Below are positions 54,556 through 63,495 of a stretch of 64,000 bases of DNA, one piece after another; the first letter of the stretch is position 1, and each line of letters opens with the position of its first letter. The notes below the pieces were generated by a model. That model saw nothing but the letters and a program-made list of their open reading frames with translations. It did no database searches and was not told the DNA's origin. The stretch is from HXMU1420-13 sp963691715. Lineage in GTDB: Bacteria; Bacteroidota; Rhodothermia; Balneolales; Balneolaceae. Where the stretch lies: contig OY829281.1 in NCBI GenBank assembly GCA_963691715.1, positions 1,240,001-1,304,000 of the forward strand, in the 5' to 3' direction. The position numbers and the translations under genes were made by a program.

Positions 54556-56505
54556 ATGAAAAAAGTTCTAATTCTTTTGCCCACAACATTACTCAAACAG
54601 CTTTCTAAATTGTGTTGCGGAGTAGTTGTTGCTTCAATTTTTATTAGTTGTTCCCCAAACACTGAGGTTTCATACACTGCATTTGAAGCCCCCCCAGCGT
54701 GGAGTAAAGAAGCTATTTGGTATCAAATTTTTGTTGAGAGATTTAGAAATGGCGATCCATCTAATGATCCTACTAAAGAGGATATCATTGGAGCATACCC
54801 TGGGTTTGTCCCTGAAAATTGGCAGATAACTCCTTGGAATCAAGATTGGTATGCTGCTGATTCTTATTGGGATGAGTTAGATAATGGAAGAGATTTTTTT
54901 GGGAACGAATTAAATTATTTTGGCCAAAAAGCACAATTAAGACGATACGGTGGTGATCTGCAAGGTGTACTTGATAAAATAGATTATTTGGATTCCTTAG
55001 GAGTTACCGCCATTTATTTTAACCCTCTAAATGATGCCCCGTCTTTACATAAATACGATGCTAGAAATTGGCATCATATTGACAGAAATTTCGGACCTAC
55101 TCCTCGTATTGATGCCGAATTAATACAACAAGAGAACCCCCAAGACCCTTCATCATGGGTATGGACTGGAGCAGATAAACTATTTCTTGAAGTTATAGAT
55201 GAATTCCATAAAAAAGATATCAAAGTAATCCTAGATTTTAGTTGGAATCATACAGGGATTGAATTTTGGGCTTGGAAAGATGTACTTAAGCGTCAGGAAG
55301 AAAGTGATTATGCTGATTGGTATTTCATTGAGAGCTTCGACAACCCCAATACCGTTGAGAATGAATTTTCTTATCGAGGTTGGTTTGGAGTGTATTCATT
55401 ACCAGAAATTCGAGAATCTTTTCAGGTAGATCATACGCAAGGTGTTCATTTTTTTGAGGCCAATATTTATAGTGAAACAGCTAAACAACATATATTGGAT
55501 GTTACTAAACGCTGGCTAGACCCAAATGGTGATGGAGATCCATCTGATGGTGTGGATGGTTTTAGACTTGATGTAGCTGCAGAGGTGGGTTTGCCCTTTT
55601 GGAGAGAATACCGAAATTTTGTTCGTGAAATAAATCCGGATGCTTATTTACTTGGTGAAATATGGTGGGAAAAATTCCCGCATCAACTTCTTGATCCGGA
55701 ACCAGTACTTCGGGGTGATATTTTTGATGCACCGATGAACTATAGATGGTATCGTGCAACACGACACTTTTTTAATGAATCACCACATAAAATTAGTGTT
55801 TCTGAATATGTAGATAGTTTAGAGTCTTTCATGAGTAATTTACGTACAGAGAGTAACTATGCAATGATGAATTTAACTGCGAGCCATGATGTACCACGAT
55901 TTGCAACTTCTATTTATAACAAAAATCTATATAAATTTAGGGCAAAACCAGATGATGATTCAAATTATAGGATAGACAAACCAGATGATAAAACATTTGA
56001 AACCATGAAGTTGATCCTTGCCCAACAATTCACCTACATAGGTGCTCCCCAAATATGGAATGGCGATGAAATGGGAATGTGGGGCGCTGATGATCCATCT
56101 ACCAGGAAACCATTAATATGGCCAGATATTTCATTTGAAGATGAAACAGCCCACCCTAATGGAATGCATCGACCTCAAAATTCTGTATCATTCAATCATG
56201 ATTGGTTTAATATTGTTAAGCATTTCATCGCCATTAGAAAAAATAATCCAGTGTTATCTTTAGGAGAAATTGAATATCTCATCATTGATAATGAAAAAGA
56301 AGTATTAGCTTATTCTAGGTTTGACGATGAACATGAAGTGATAGCAATTTTTAATACTAGTAGTGAATCTAGAGAGATAACGATGCATACAAAATATGAA
56401 CATGATTACGAGGATATACTGAGTGGCTTTAATCTGTCACAGACAAATAAAACCATTACTCTTAATCTACCCAGCCGTAGCGCAGCGATTTTAGTGGGTA
56501 AATAG
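54556..56505 (+). CDS. GH13 alpha-amylase-family glycosidase lipoprotein
   Basis: 649 residues. Signal peptide with lipobox FISC (about Cys32). The GH13 barrel motifs are in order: VILDFSWNHTG (region I), DGFRLDVAAEV with nucleophile Asp339, LGEIWWE with acid/base Glu368, and ASHDVP with the third acid Asp445. IWYQIFVERFRNGDPSND at the start of the domain is typical of neopullulanase/cyclomaltodextrinase-like or periplasmic amylases. A C-terminal beta domain follows (about 560-649). It hydrolyses alpha-1,4-glucans at the membrane surface or periplasm. Converges on the HTH gene with seven bases between. Confidence 0.92.
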   Translation: MKKVLILLPTTLLKQLSKLCCGVVVASIFISCSPNTEVSYTAFEAPPAWSKEAIWYQIFVERFRNGDPSNDPTKEDIIGAYPGFVPENWQITPWNQDWYAADSYWDELDNGRDFFGNELNYFGQKAQLRRYGGDLQGVLDKIDYLDSLGVTAIYFNPLNDAPSLHKYDARNWHHIDRNFGPTPRIDAELIQQENPQDPSSWVWTGADKLFLEVIDEFHKKDIKVILDFSWNHTGIEFWAWKDVLKRQEESDYADWYFIESFDNPNTVENEFSYRGWFGVYSLPEIRESFQVDHTQGVHFFEANIYSETAKQHILDVTKRWLDPNGDGDPSDGVDGFRLDVAAEVGLPFWREYRNFVREINPDAYLLGEIWWEKFPHQLLDPEPVLRGDIFDAPMNYRWYRATRHFFNESPHKISVSEYVDSLESFMSNLRTESNYAMMNLTASHDVPRFATSIYNKNLYKFRAKPDDDSNYRIDKPDDKTFETMKLILAQQFTYIGAPQIWNGDEMGMWGADDPSTRKPLIWPDISFEDETAHPNGMHRPQNSVSFNHDWFNIVKHFIAIRKNNPVLSLGEIEYLIIDNEKEVLAYSRFDDEHEVIAIFNTSSESREITMHTKYEHDYEDILSGFNLSQTNKTITLNLPSRSAAILVGK

Positions 56506-56512
56506 TTGTGCT

Positions 56513-57148
56513 CTATATTTTATTCAAATAACCATGAAGGTCGGTATCTGTATCTAGATCAATTTTTTTTCTGAGACGAGAACGACTAATATATACGCTT
56601 GAAGGCTTAATGTTGAGTAATCCTGATATCTCTTTTGAATTCAGTCCTATTCGGATATAGGTAGCAAGTCTAACATCATGCACCGTTAACTCAGGATATT
56701 TGAGTTTCAATTTTTGCGAAAATTCCTGGTGTAATTCATCAAGATGTATTTCAAAGGTAGAATCGTTGGATATCAATACCGAATCTAAAAGAGATATCAT
56801 ATCTTTGCCAATTCTTGGAATAGCAGCAGGATGAGCAACACATTCATTTACTTTTTCTTTAAGTTCAATTAAAATGTGCTGTAACTCATTATTTTCTTTT
56901 GCTTTTTTTGCAAGCTCTACGGTTTTAATTTTAAGTTGTGAATTCAACTCTTCCATTTCTGGTGTCCCGGCTGATGAAACACTTTGATATCTAGATGATT
57001 CAATGTCACTATTTTCATCTTCAACCGTGGTTTGATCCCCAACGGAATATTGAATCTTTCTTAAATCTTTCGAAAGTACATATAAGTATCTAATAATAAA
57101 TACTAAAAGTAATAATGATAGTGATATCAATATTTGATCTATACTCAT
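56513..57148 (-). CDS. Membrane-anchored LuxR-type HTH regulator without a sensor domain
   Basis: 211 residues: one N-terminal transmembrane helix (about 6-25), a linker, a coiled coil (about 65-105), then a LuxR/GerE-like HTH (about 150-208: LTVHDVRLATYIRIGLNSKEISGLLNIKPSSVYISRSRLRKK). Bacteroidota have large membrane regulators with periplasmic sensor repeats joined to such a tail. Here the sensor is absent; only the helix, coil and HTH remain. It probably dimerises through the coil and binds DNA at the membrane, perhaps controlling the adjacent glucan genes; that is inference. It follows the GH17 gene on the same strand (43-base gap). Confidence 0.7.
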   Translation of the reverse strand: MSIDQILISLSLLLLVFIIRYLYVLSKDLRKIQYSVGDQTTVEDENSDIESSRYQSVSSAGTPEMEELNSQLKIKTVELAKKAKENNELQHILIELKEKVNECVAHPAAIPRIGKDMISLLDSVLISNDSTFEIHLDELHQEFSQKLKLKYPELTVHDVRLATYIRIGLNSKEISGLLNIKPSSVYISRSRLRKKIDLDTDTDLHGYLNKI

Positions 57149-57191
57149 AACTTTAAAAAATGATACTTTCTAAAATTAAATCTGGAAAACG

Positions 57192-58139
57192 TTAAAAATG
57201 TACTCTTTCAACGTTAAACTTAGAATTTACTGCCAATTTAGGTGATCTATCAGAACGAAAAAGCCCCCAATGCTTTTCTGGTTCCCAAGGTTCTGGAGAA
57301 CCTTTCCAATTTTCATCAAATGCTTCAAAATAAAAGGTTAGAATGTTTTCTTTTTCTGTCCATTCCATTAATTCATTGAAGTAGATTTTTTGATATCCTT
57401 CATTAACATTCTCAATATTAATTCCTTTGTCGTTGGCTTTTGTAGCCCATCCCGCTTCCGTAATTACTATGGGTTTATTTGGATATTTCTCTGCAACTGC
57501 ATAATAGTTTTGTTTGGTATACTCTAACCCTTCCGAAATATGTTTGTACTCCCAAACAGGATAAGTATGAATAGAAATAAAATCTAACACTTCCACTAAG
57601 TATTGAAGCTTATGGAGCCAAGGAACATAATTCTCGCAGAATGTAACAAGCTTGTTAGTTCCTTCCTTGAGTTGATTCGCATATTCTATAACTCTTTTTT
57701 CTGGCACGTAATGATCACTCCAATCCACACATGCCTCATTACCTACAGAAAGGGAGAAAATATGATTAGAATAAAGCGAGGCATATTCAATTAAGGATTG
57801 AATATTTTTTTCATTTCTAATGCGATTTTCTTTCAGTTTATCTTCGGAAAAGACTCCTCCACCCCATGGACAATTAAAATTGTTCATTTCTGCGTCTAGA
57901 TGTGCACCTAACATTACTTTGAAATCGAAATGTTCATTTTCGATTACTTCAAACACGGTTCTTGCATGTTCATCACAATCATAGAGCCGTAAATAGCTCC
58001 AATCTTTTTTTAGCAGTAAAAGATCTTCTTTTACTTGCTCGTAAGAAGGGGAAGTACCACCAGGATGTTGACCATCTCTAAACCCGGAATAACATATAGC
58101 TTTTCCGGGAGTAAGATGGAGTTGTTTGAAGGTATTCAA
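57192..58139 (-). CDS. GH17-like beta-glucanase, cytoplasmic (A)
   Basis: 315 residues, no signal peptide. Barrel motifs match GH17: SVGNEACVDW gives the acid/base Glu135, and VITEAGWAT gives the nucleophile Glu228. AFDENWKG and HWGLF near the end are typical of bacterial GH17 relatives. GH17 enzymes cut beta-1,3-glucans such as laminarin; the cytoplasmic location suggests action on imported oligosaccharides. It starts two bases after the stop of the second GH17 gene, implying tight translational coupling. Confidence 0.88.
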   Translation of the reverse strand: MNTFKQLHLTPGKAICYSGFRDGQHPGGTSPSYEQVKEDLLLLKKDWSYLRLYDCDEHARTVFEVIENEHFDFKVMLGAHLDAEMNNFNCPWGGGVFSEDKLKENRIRNEKNIQSLIEYASLYSNHIFSLSVGNEACVDWSDHYVPEKRVIEYANQLKEGTNKLVTFCENYVPWLHKLQYLVEVLDFISIHTYPVWEYKHISEGLEYTKQNYYAVAEKYPNKPIVITEAGWATKANDKGINIENVNEGYQKIYFNELMEWTEKENILTFYFEAFDENWKGSPEPWEPEKHWGLFRSDRSPKLAVNSKFNVERVHF

Positions 58140-58141
58140 AC

Positions 58142-59047
58142 TTAGAACTTAAGATTATTCTTGGCATCCCAGATTCCCCAGTATGCTCCAACTTCACCTT
58201 CGTCACCAACTTTCCAAGCTTCATCGAAAGATGAAAAATACATGACTTCAACATCTTCATCTTCTGCCCACAAGTTTGTGTTTATGAAATATTTCATAGC
58301 ATTCAATTTGTCAGGCTGTGCACCACCTAAACCTTCGCCTTGGCTAGGCCATCCTGTCTCTGTAATGATCACTTTTTTCCCATTTCCAGCAGCTTTTGCT
58401 TGATAAAACATTTGGCGCATATGCTGTAAGGAATCATTGAAATGAGTACCCTCCCAATAAGGATAGCAATTACATAAGATCACATCACAAAGATCGGCTA
58501 GATCGGGGTGTACGGAAAATTCATAGTAAGCATCAACATATCCTACCGGTATATCTGGCACTTCCGCCTTTACTCGTTTAATATGCTCTATTAATTCTTC
58601 TTTACTTATATCATTTCTGTAGAGTACTTCATTACCCACAGCTATAATATCAGCATATCCTTTTTTTGCAACTTCAATAAGATTTTGGATCTCAATCTCA
58701 TTTTTTTCCTGATCTTCACCAATCCAAGCGCCTACCATGGTTTTCATACCCATTTCTTTCGCAACTTCAGGAATCAATTCATTGCCTTCTGTGCATGAAA
58801 AGGTTCTTACCCATTTTGAATGTTGGCTAAGAATTTCCATTCTACGAGCAATCTGTGCTTTGGGGATAATATCACCAGGTTCTTGGCCTTCTTCATAAAG
58901 ACTAAAGCAAAATCCATGAATTCCACCATTTAATACTTCATGGAACAAGTTTCTAATTTCTTCTTCTGAGAGTTCATCGATATAACTGAGTTTTGAAATT
59001 AACTCAGATCGTTTGAATTTCATAAAGGTTTCTTCTCTGTAAGACAT
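58142..59047 (-). CDS. GH17-like beta-glucanase, cytoplasmic (B)
   Basis: 301 residues, no signal peptide. IIAVGNEVLYR provides the acid/base Glu140 and VIITETGWPSQG the nucleophile Glu230, the classic GH17 pair; CNCYPYWEG and SSFDEAWKV complete the barrel. It resembles the other cytoplasmic GH17 gene only moderately, so the pair is not a recent duplication and may differ in chain length or linkage preference. The MFS gene lies 44 bases upstream on the same strand, which implies import and cleavage in one operon. Confidence 0.88.
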   Translation of the reverse strand: MSYREETFMKFKRSELISKLSYIDELSEEEIRNLFHEVLNGGIHGFCFSLYEEGQEPGDIIPKAQIARRMEILSQHSKWVRTFSCTEGNELIPEVAKEMGMKTMVGAWIGEDQEKNEIEIQNLIEVAKKGYADIIAVGNEVLYRNDISKEELIEHIKRVKAEVPDIPVGYVDAYYEFSVHPDLADLCDVILCNCYPYWEGTHFNDSLQHMRQMFYQAKAAGNGKKVIITETGWPSQGEGLGGAQPDKLNAMKYFINTNLWAEDEDVEVMYFSSFDEAWKVGDEGEVGAYWGIWDAKNNLKF

Positions 59048-59091
59048 ACTCTTATAACAAATTAATATTAATTTTTTCTTTTGATTTTCTT

Positions 59092-60654
59092 TTAGAGCAC
59101 ACCGCGTCGCTCTTCTAATTGAACTTTAATTTCGCGAGCTCTTTTTTCACTTAAACTATATTTCCACATAATAATAATTGCTAATCCCGCGGTAATGCTT
59201 GGAATAAAAATATCTGCAATTCTAAGTTGTAAAAGAGTTTCGGCAGTTTGAGTAGCTGCATTTCCATCAAATCCAACCAATTTAAGTACTAAACCACCTA
59301 ATACAAGTGCTAAAGCCTGACCTAATTTTACCATCCACCAATAAATGGCTCCGAATGTTCCTTCTTTTCTTGGCATTCCATTTTCTAATTCATCAAGGTC
59401 ACATACATCAGCGGTCATACTCATCATCAAAGTAAAAAGACCTCCTAATCCAAATGCAATAAATGGAATAGGTATAAAAATAAGCCAAGGAGCACCAAAA
59501 GTGGTATCAATACTAAACCATGACATTCCAATTGAATCCAAGAATGGATTCATAAATTCAAAAATTGCACCAACAGAATTGTTAATAACTTGAGCTAATT
59601 CTGTCTCATTGAATGAATCATTTAATTTAGCATCGAAAGTCCACCATTTTAATGAATACCCAACAATTGATATAGCAGTTGAAATAATAAACGCTTTCCT
59701 TTTCCCCCATTTATTAGCCATCCATGAAATTATAGGGATTACTAAAAATGCTGTAAGAATCGCAGTCATCATTGAAAACCAAGCTGGCCAAGTTCCTGCA
59801 TTTCCATAATCACCATCAAACATATAAAATACTATTATATATACACTGAAAGCTGCTACCATCTGAAAGCCATTGAAAACTAGAAATGTAGCCCCACATA
59901 ATTTTAAAAATGGTTTATTCTTTGCTACTTGTACAATGCCTCTAAAAAGTTCTATTAAATTTGAAAATAAGGTTTTAAATGTAATCTTAACCCTTCCTTC
60001 CATATTTGATGCATCTAATCCTCTACAAAAAATTGCAGGTAAAATGCCTAAAATTATGCACATTACTGCAACAATGATTGACAATTGTCGCACCCCTACT
60101 GCTTGCGATTCAAATACATCTGGATCTGCAATTATAACCCAGAACCAAGGAACAATCATCCATGCAAATTGCCCCATAGTTTGAGAAAATGCCATTAGTC
60201 GAGTTCGTTCATTATAATCTGAGGTCATTTCATAACCAAGCCCAACTAAAGGAGTTGCAAACATAGTATTTCCAATTAAAAAGACCATGGACATAATTAA
60301 GAAATACCAAAAATTGTACGTTTGTGAATTATTTTCATCTAATTGCCAGAGCAAAGCGAAAAAGATACCACTTAATATAGCCCCGACTAAAATGTAAGGC
60401 CTACGTCTTCCCCATCTTGAACTGGTATTATCTGATATGAAACCCATTATAGGGTCAGTAATAGCATCAAATACACGAGGTAAACCACCCAATAGACCTG
60501 CAAGAAATGGATCCATTCCGAAAGCGGTTAATAGGAAAAACATGAAAAAGCCAAGTGCACCAGGAAGTAAATTCAGTACAAGATGTCCTGCTCCGTATGA
60601 AGATTTTTGAATTAAGGGCACTTTATCTTTTTTTGCCATTAGATTAGTCGACAT
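59092..60654 (-). CDS. MFS (GPH/MelB-type) oligosaccharide importer
   Basis: 520 residues with about 12 transmembrane helices. GGLPRVFDAITDPIMGFISDNTSSRWGRRRPYIL near the N-terminus is the GPH-type (glycoside-pentoside-hexuronide:cation) signature with the DPxxGxxSDxxxxxxGRRRP loop. Likely imports glucose or short glucan oligomers with H+ or Na+ across the inner membrane. The start is fixed by a strong GGAGG ribosome-binding site (60659-60663) before the ATG. It sits between the exported GH30/GH17 lipoproteins and the cytoplasmic GH17 enzymes. Confidence 0.9.
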   Translation of the reverse strand: MSTNLMAKKDKVPLIQKSSYGAGHLVLNLLPGALGFFMFFLLTAFGMDPFLAGLLGGLPRVFDAITDPIMGFISDNTSSRWGRRRPYILVGAILSGIFFALLWQLDENNSQTYNFWYFLIMSMVFLIGNTMFATPLVGLGYEMTSDYNERTRLMAFSQTMGQFAWMIVPWFWVIIADPDVFESQAVGVRQLSIIVAVMCIILGILPAIFCRGLDASNMEGRVKITFKTLFSNLIELFRGIVQVAKNKPFLKLCGATFLVFNGFQMVAAFSVYIIVFYMFDGDYGNAGTWPAWFSMMTAILTAFLVIPIISWMANKWGKRKAFIISTAISIVGYSLKWWTFDAKLNDSFNETELAQVINNSVGAIFEFMNPFLDSIGMSWFSIDTTFGAPWLIFIPIPFIAFGLGGLFTLMMSMTADVCDLDELENGMPRKEGTFGAIYWWMVKLGQALALVLGGLVLKLVGFDGNAATQTAETLLQLRIADIFIPSITAGLAIIIMWKYSLSEKRAREIKVQLEERRGVL

Positions 60655-60692
60655 TTTTCCTCCGCGTTTATTGTACTATTATTGATTAAGTT

Positions 60693-62183
60693 TTAACCTT
60701 TTGCTGGAATACTTACCGTCTGCAATGCTTTAGCATTGATACCGAAGCTCGCAGTACTCCCATTTAAAGTTAGATTAATTTGTTTTGTCTCTTCCGTTTG
60801 ATTTAAAATAACTACCGATATAGAACCATCTGGATTTTCTACTGCAGTTACTAAGAGTTCTTCGTCATTATGAGTGTGAGCAATTCTGTATCCATCGGGT
60901 CTAATGAATTTACTAAAGTGTGCCATCGTGTAATATAATGGAGTGTAATACACTTCATCTGCTTCCGGATCTACGATAACTGGTGCTAAACACCAATTGT
61001 TTGCCCAATTTGGTCCTCCTTGTCTATCAAGTACCATATTCCAATCCACCCAACCATCTACCCAATTATTTAAGGTGCCAATCATATCTCGGGCATATCT
61101 ATACACTGGAACATATTTTGGATGTAGATGCTTTTGATCATCGGGAGCCCAATCCCAGCCCCAATCTGTAGCTTCTTTCGACCAGTACCATGCATCATCC
61201 TTCCACTTAGGTACATCAGCATCTGCAGTAGCTTCAGATTGTATTAAATATTTGTTGGGTGCAGCCTTATGAGCATATTGTAGTGCTTCTTCAAAAATAT
61301 CATAGGTGCTTGCATACCAATGAATTGCAGTTCCATCAAAATACTTGGCAGCTTCTGGATCACCATACATTACATCTACCCATTCTTCAAGATGATCACG
61401 ATTTTGATCATAGCCTAAAAGTACCACATCATGGCTATCTGCTTCTAGCTTAGGACCTAAATGATTTTTTACAAAATCATTCATTTCCTCTGGGGTATAG
61501 TGCATACTTTCCCAATTTTCACCATTTCCTAAGGGCTCATTTTCTACGGTAATGCCCCAAATATCAATTCCTTGTTCTGCATAGGCATGCAAATACTTTG
61601 AAAAGAATAATGCCCAAGTATCATAATATTCTGGAAGAAGTTTTCCTCCTTTCCACGCTTTATTGTCTTTCATCCAAATAGGAGCTGTCCATGGAGACGA
61701 AATAATTTTAAATCCATCTGTGGAAACCTTCATCCCATCCTTAATTAAAGGAATGATATCGTCCATGTCTTCTTCTATCGAAAAGTTTTCTAGAGTGATA
61801 TCTCCTTCAATTGGGGCATATGAATAATTACCAAGAGAGAAATCACTTGAATTGATATGAGTTCTTGTAAGTGAATATTTTGCCCCGGAATCTCCAAAAT
61901 AAGCATCAATTACTTCTTTGCGATTAGCTTCACTCAGTTGATTTAATAAGTAAGCTGTAGATTCAGTAAATGACCCTCCATACCCTGTTATTTTCTGATA
62001 TTTTTCCTTAGGGTTAAGTTGTATCTCAACGATACTATCAGAAGTTGGGAATTCAGAAATTTTGGTGAGTTTATTTCCATCCGCAGAGGTTTCAAATACC
62101 TCTATTTGAAGAGACTTATTTTGATTACACCCTACCGTAGCTATGATTAATAGAAAAAACGTGATATGTGGTTTAGTAAACAT
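60693..62183 (-). CDS. GH30 glycosidase lipoprotein (beta-1,6-glucanase or beta-glucosidase type)
   Basis: 496 residues. Lipobox TVGC (Cys19). GH30 motifs: ITGYGGSFTESTAYLL at the start of the barrel, GITVENEPLG with acid/base Glu216, and YLIQSEATAD with nucleophile Glu317; a beta-sandwich of about 90 residues closes the protein. By length and signature it fits the glucosylceramidase-like subfamilies, among which marine Bacteroidota members remove beta-1,6 branches from laminarin. Membrane-attached in periplasm or on the surface. Followed by the MFS gene 38 bases downstream. Confidence 0.9.
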   Translation of the reverse strand: MFTKPHITFFLLIIATVGCNQNKSLQIEVFETSADGNKLTKISEFPTSDSIVEIQLNPKEKYQKITGYGGSFTESTAYLLNQLSEANRKEVIDAYFGDSGAKYSLTRTHINSSDFSLGNYSYAPIEGDITLENFSIEEDMDDIIPLIKDGMKVSTDGFKIISSPWTAPIWMKDNKAWKGGKLLPEYYDTWALFFSKYLHAYAEQGIDIWGITVENEPLGNGENWESMHYTPEEMNDFVKNHLGPKLEADSHDVVLLGYDQNRDHLEEWVDVMYGDPEAAKYFDGTAIHWYASTYDIFEEALQYAHKAAPNKYLIQSEATADADVPKWKDDAWYWSKEATDWGWDWAPDDQKHLHPKYVPVYRYARDMIGTLNNWVDGWVDWNMVLDRQGGPNWANNWCLAPVIVDPEADEVYYTPLYYTMAHFSKFIRPDGYRIAHTHNDEELLVTAVENPDGSISVVILNQTEETKQINLTLNGSTASFGINAKALQTVSIPAKG

Positions 62184-62194
62184 TAATTAGTCAA

Positions 62195-63469
62195 TTATTT
62201 AGCCATGATTTCGCTATTCGTAGGTGGTACCAATACTGTTTCCATCATAGCCTCTACATCACCACCAAAAGTTTTAGTAATAGGTTTACCATCGCGAGTT
62301 AGTCCTTCGAATATTCCTTCGTCTACGAGATTCCAAAGTGCAAATTTTGCTTCTCCTTGTAAATTGAATAGACCAAAATGATTCTCAGAACCTAATTGAT
62401 TTTGCGCATCCTTCCATTTTTCGTCAAAGGCTTCAAAGTAGAATACGGAAATATTGTTAGCATTCGACCATTCTCGAATTGAATGGTAATAAGCTGCTGA
62501 TTTATATTCGTCGATGGCTTTTGCTCCATCAGCGCCATATTGCCCATTTGAAATTGTAGCCCAACCTGTTTCTCCAATATGAATGGGCTTATCTATTCCT
62601 AAACTTTCCATGTACTCTTTTACGCTATTGTATTGAGAGATTGAATATTCGAGGGCACGTTCCATCGCTAAATCTACCTTTTCTATATCTGTTAGATCAA
62701 GCTCATTGTCTCGAACTCCCCAAAAAATTGGATTGTAGTGGGTGTCGTGCATTGGGTATGTATGAACAGAAAGAAAGTCTACCGCAGCAATAAGTTGTTC
62801 CAGGTCTTCAACATGGTATGAAGCATCTCCACCACCCCATGATGCGAAATTATCAGAACTTGTAACCCACAAATCGGCGGGTAATTCGCCTTTGGTTTTA
62901 AGGTCCTGTAGATGGGTTACCCATTGTAATATAATTGATGGTTCTACATAATATTCCCATGCCCAATTAACCATAGCTTCATTACCAACAGCAATAATTT
63001 TTACAATACCCGGATACATATTTGCAAGTTCTACCGCTCTGTCTATCTCTACCTTATTTCGTTCTGCATCTTGGTCTCTAATTCGATCTGGCTCTGAAGT
63101 CCAAGCATTTTTCGCATCAATCCATGCCCCAAGCATTACATACATTTCAAAATTAGGATCGGCATTTTTCAGCTCTTTAATAGCCGCCAAAACATTGGAA
63201 GCATGATCTAAATGAACATTATAAGTTCTAAGTACTTTCACTCCAAGAGCCTGTAAAATTAACATATCCTCTTTGAGTTGAGCGATGGTAGGCTGTTCAT
63301 CGCGCGTAATCTCACGATATCCTCCATATGAAATTGCCTGATATTCAGGATTTCCTAAAATATCTTCCGCTGTAATACTACTTTTCTCCATTTTATCCGT
63401 TCGATTTACACAATTACTTGAAGTTACTCCCACTATAAGTGCTAATAGTATCCACCAATTATTTTTCAT
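62195..63469 (-). CDS. GH17-like beta-1,3-glucanase lipoprotein
   Basis: 424 residues, the only exported GH17 of the three. Lipobox SSNC (Cys20). VGNEAMVNW gives the acid/base Glu154 and HIGETGWAT the nucleophile Glu290; YFEAFDEKWKD and HFGLF mirror the cytoplasmic GH17 (A), to which it is clearly related. It should cut laminarin-type beta-1,3-glucan outside the cytoplasm. The GH30 gene follows 11 bases later, so the two lipoproteins are co-expressed. Confidence 0.9.
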   Translation of the reverse strand: MKNNWWILLALIVGVTSSNCVNRTDKMEKSSITAEDILGNPEYQAISYGGYREITRDEQPTIAQLKEDMLILQALGVKVLRTYNVHLDHASNVLAAIKELKNADPNFEMYVMLGAWIDAKNAWTSEPDRIRDQDAERNKVEIDRAVELANMYPGIVKIIAVGNEAMVNWAWEYYVEPSIILQWVTHLQDLKTKGELPADLWVTSSDNFASWGGGDASYHVEDLEQLIAAVDFLSVHTYPMHDTHYNPIFWGVRDNELDLTDIEKVDLAMERALEYSISQYNSVKEYMESLGIDKPIHIGETGWATISNGQYGADGAKAIDEYKSAAYYHSIREWSNANNISVFYFEAFDEKWKDAQNQLGSENHFGLFNLQGEAKFALWNLVDEGIFEGLTRDGKPITKTFGGDVEAMMETVLVPPTNSEIMAK

Positions 63470-63495
63470 AGTTCTAATATTTTCATGTATCTAAT

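Noticed and set aside
57183..57220. AACGTT-containing sequences near the end of a GH17 gene as LacI-type operators
   Set aside because: They are inside or just after a coding sequence, only half-palindromic, and have no promoter context.
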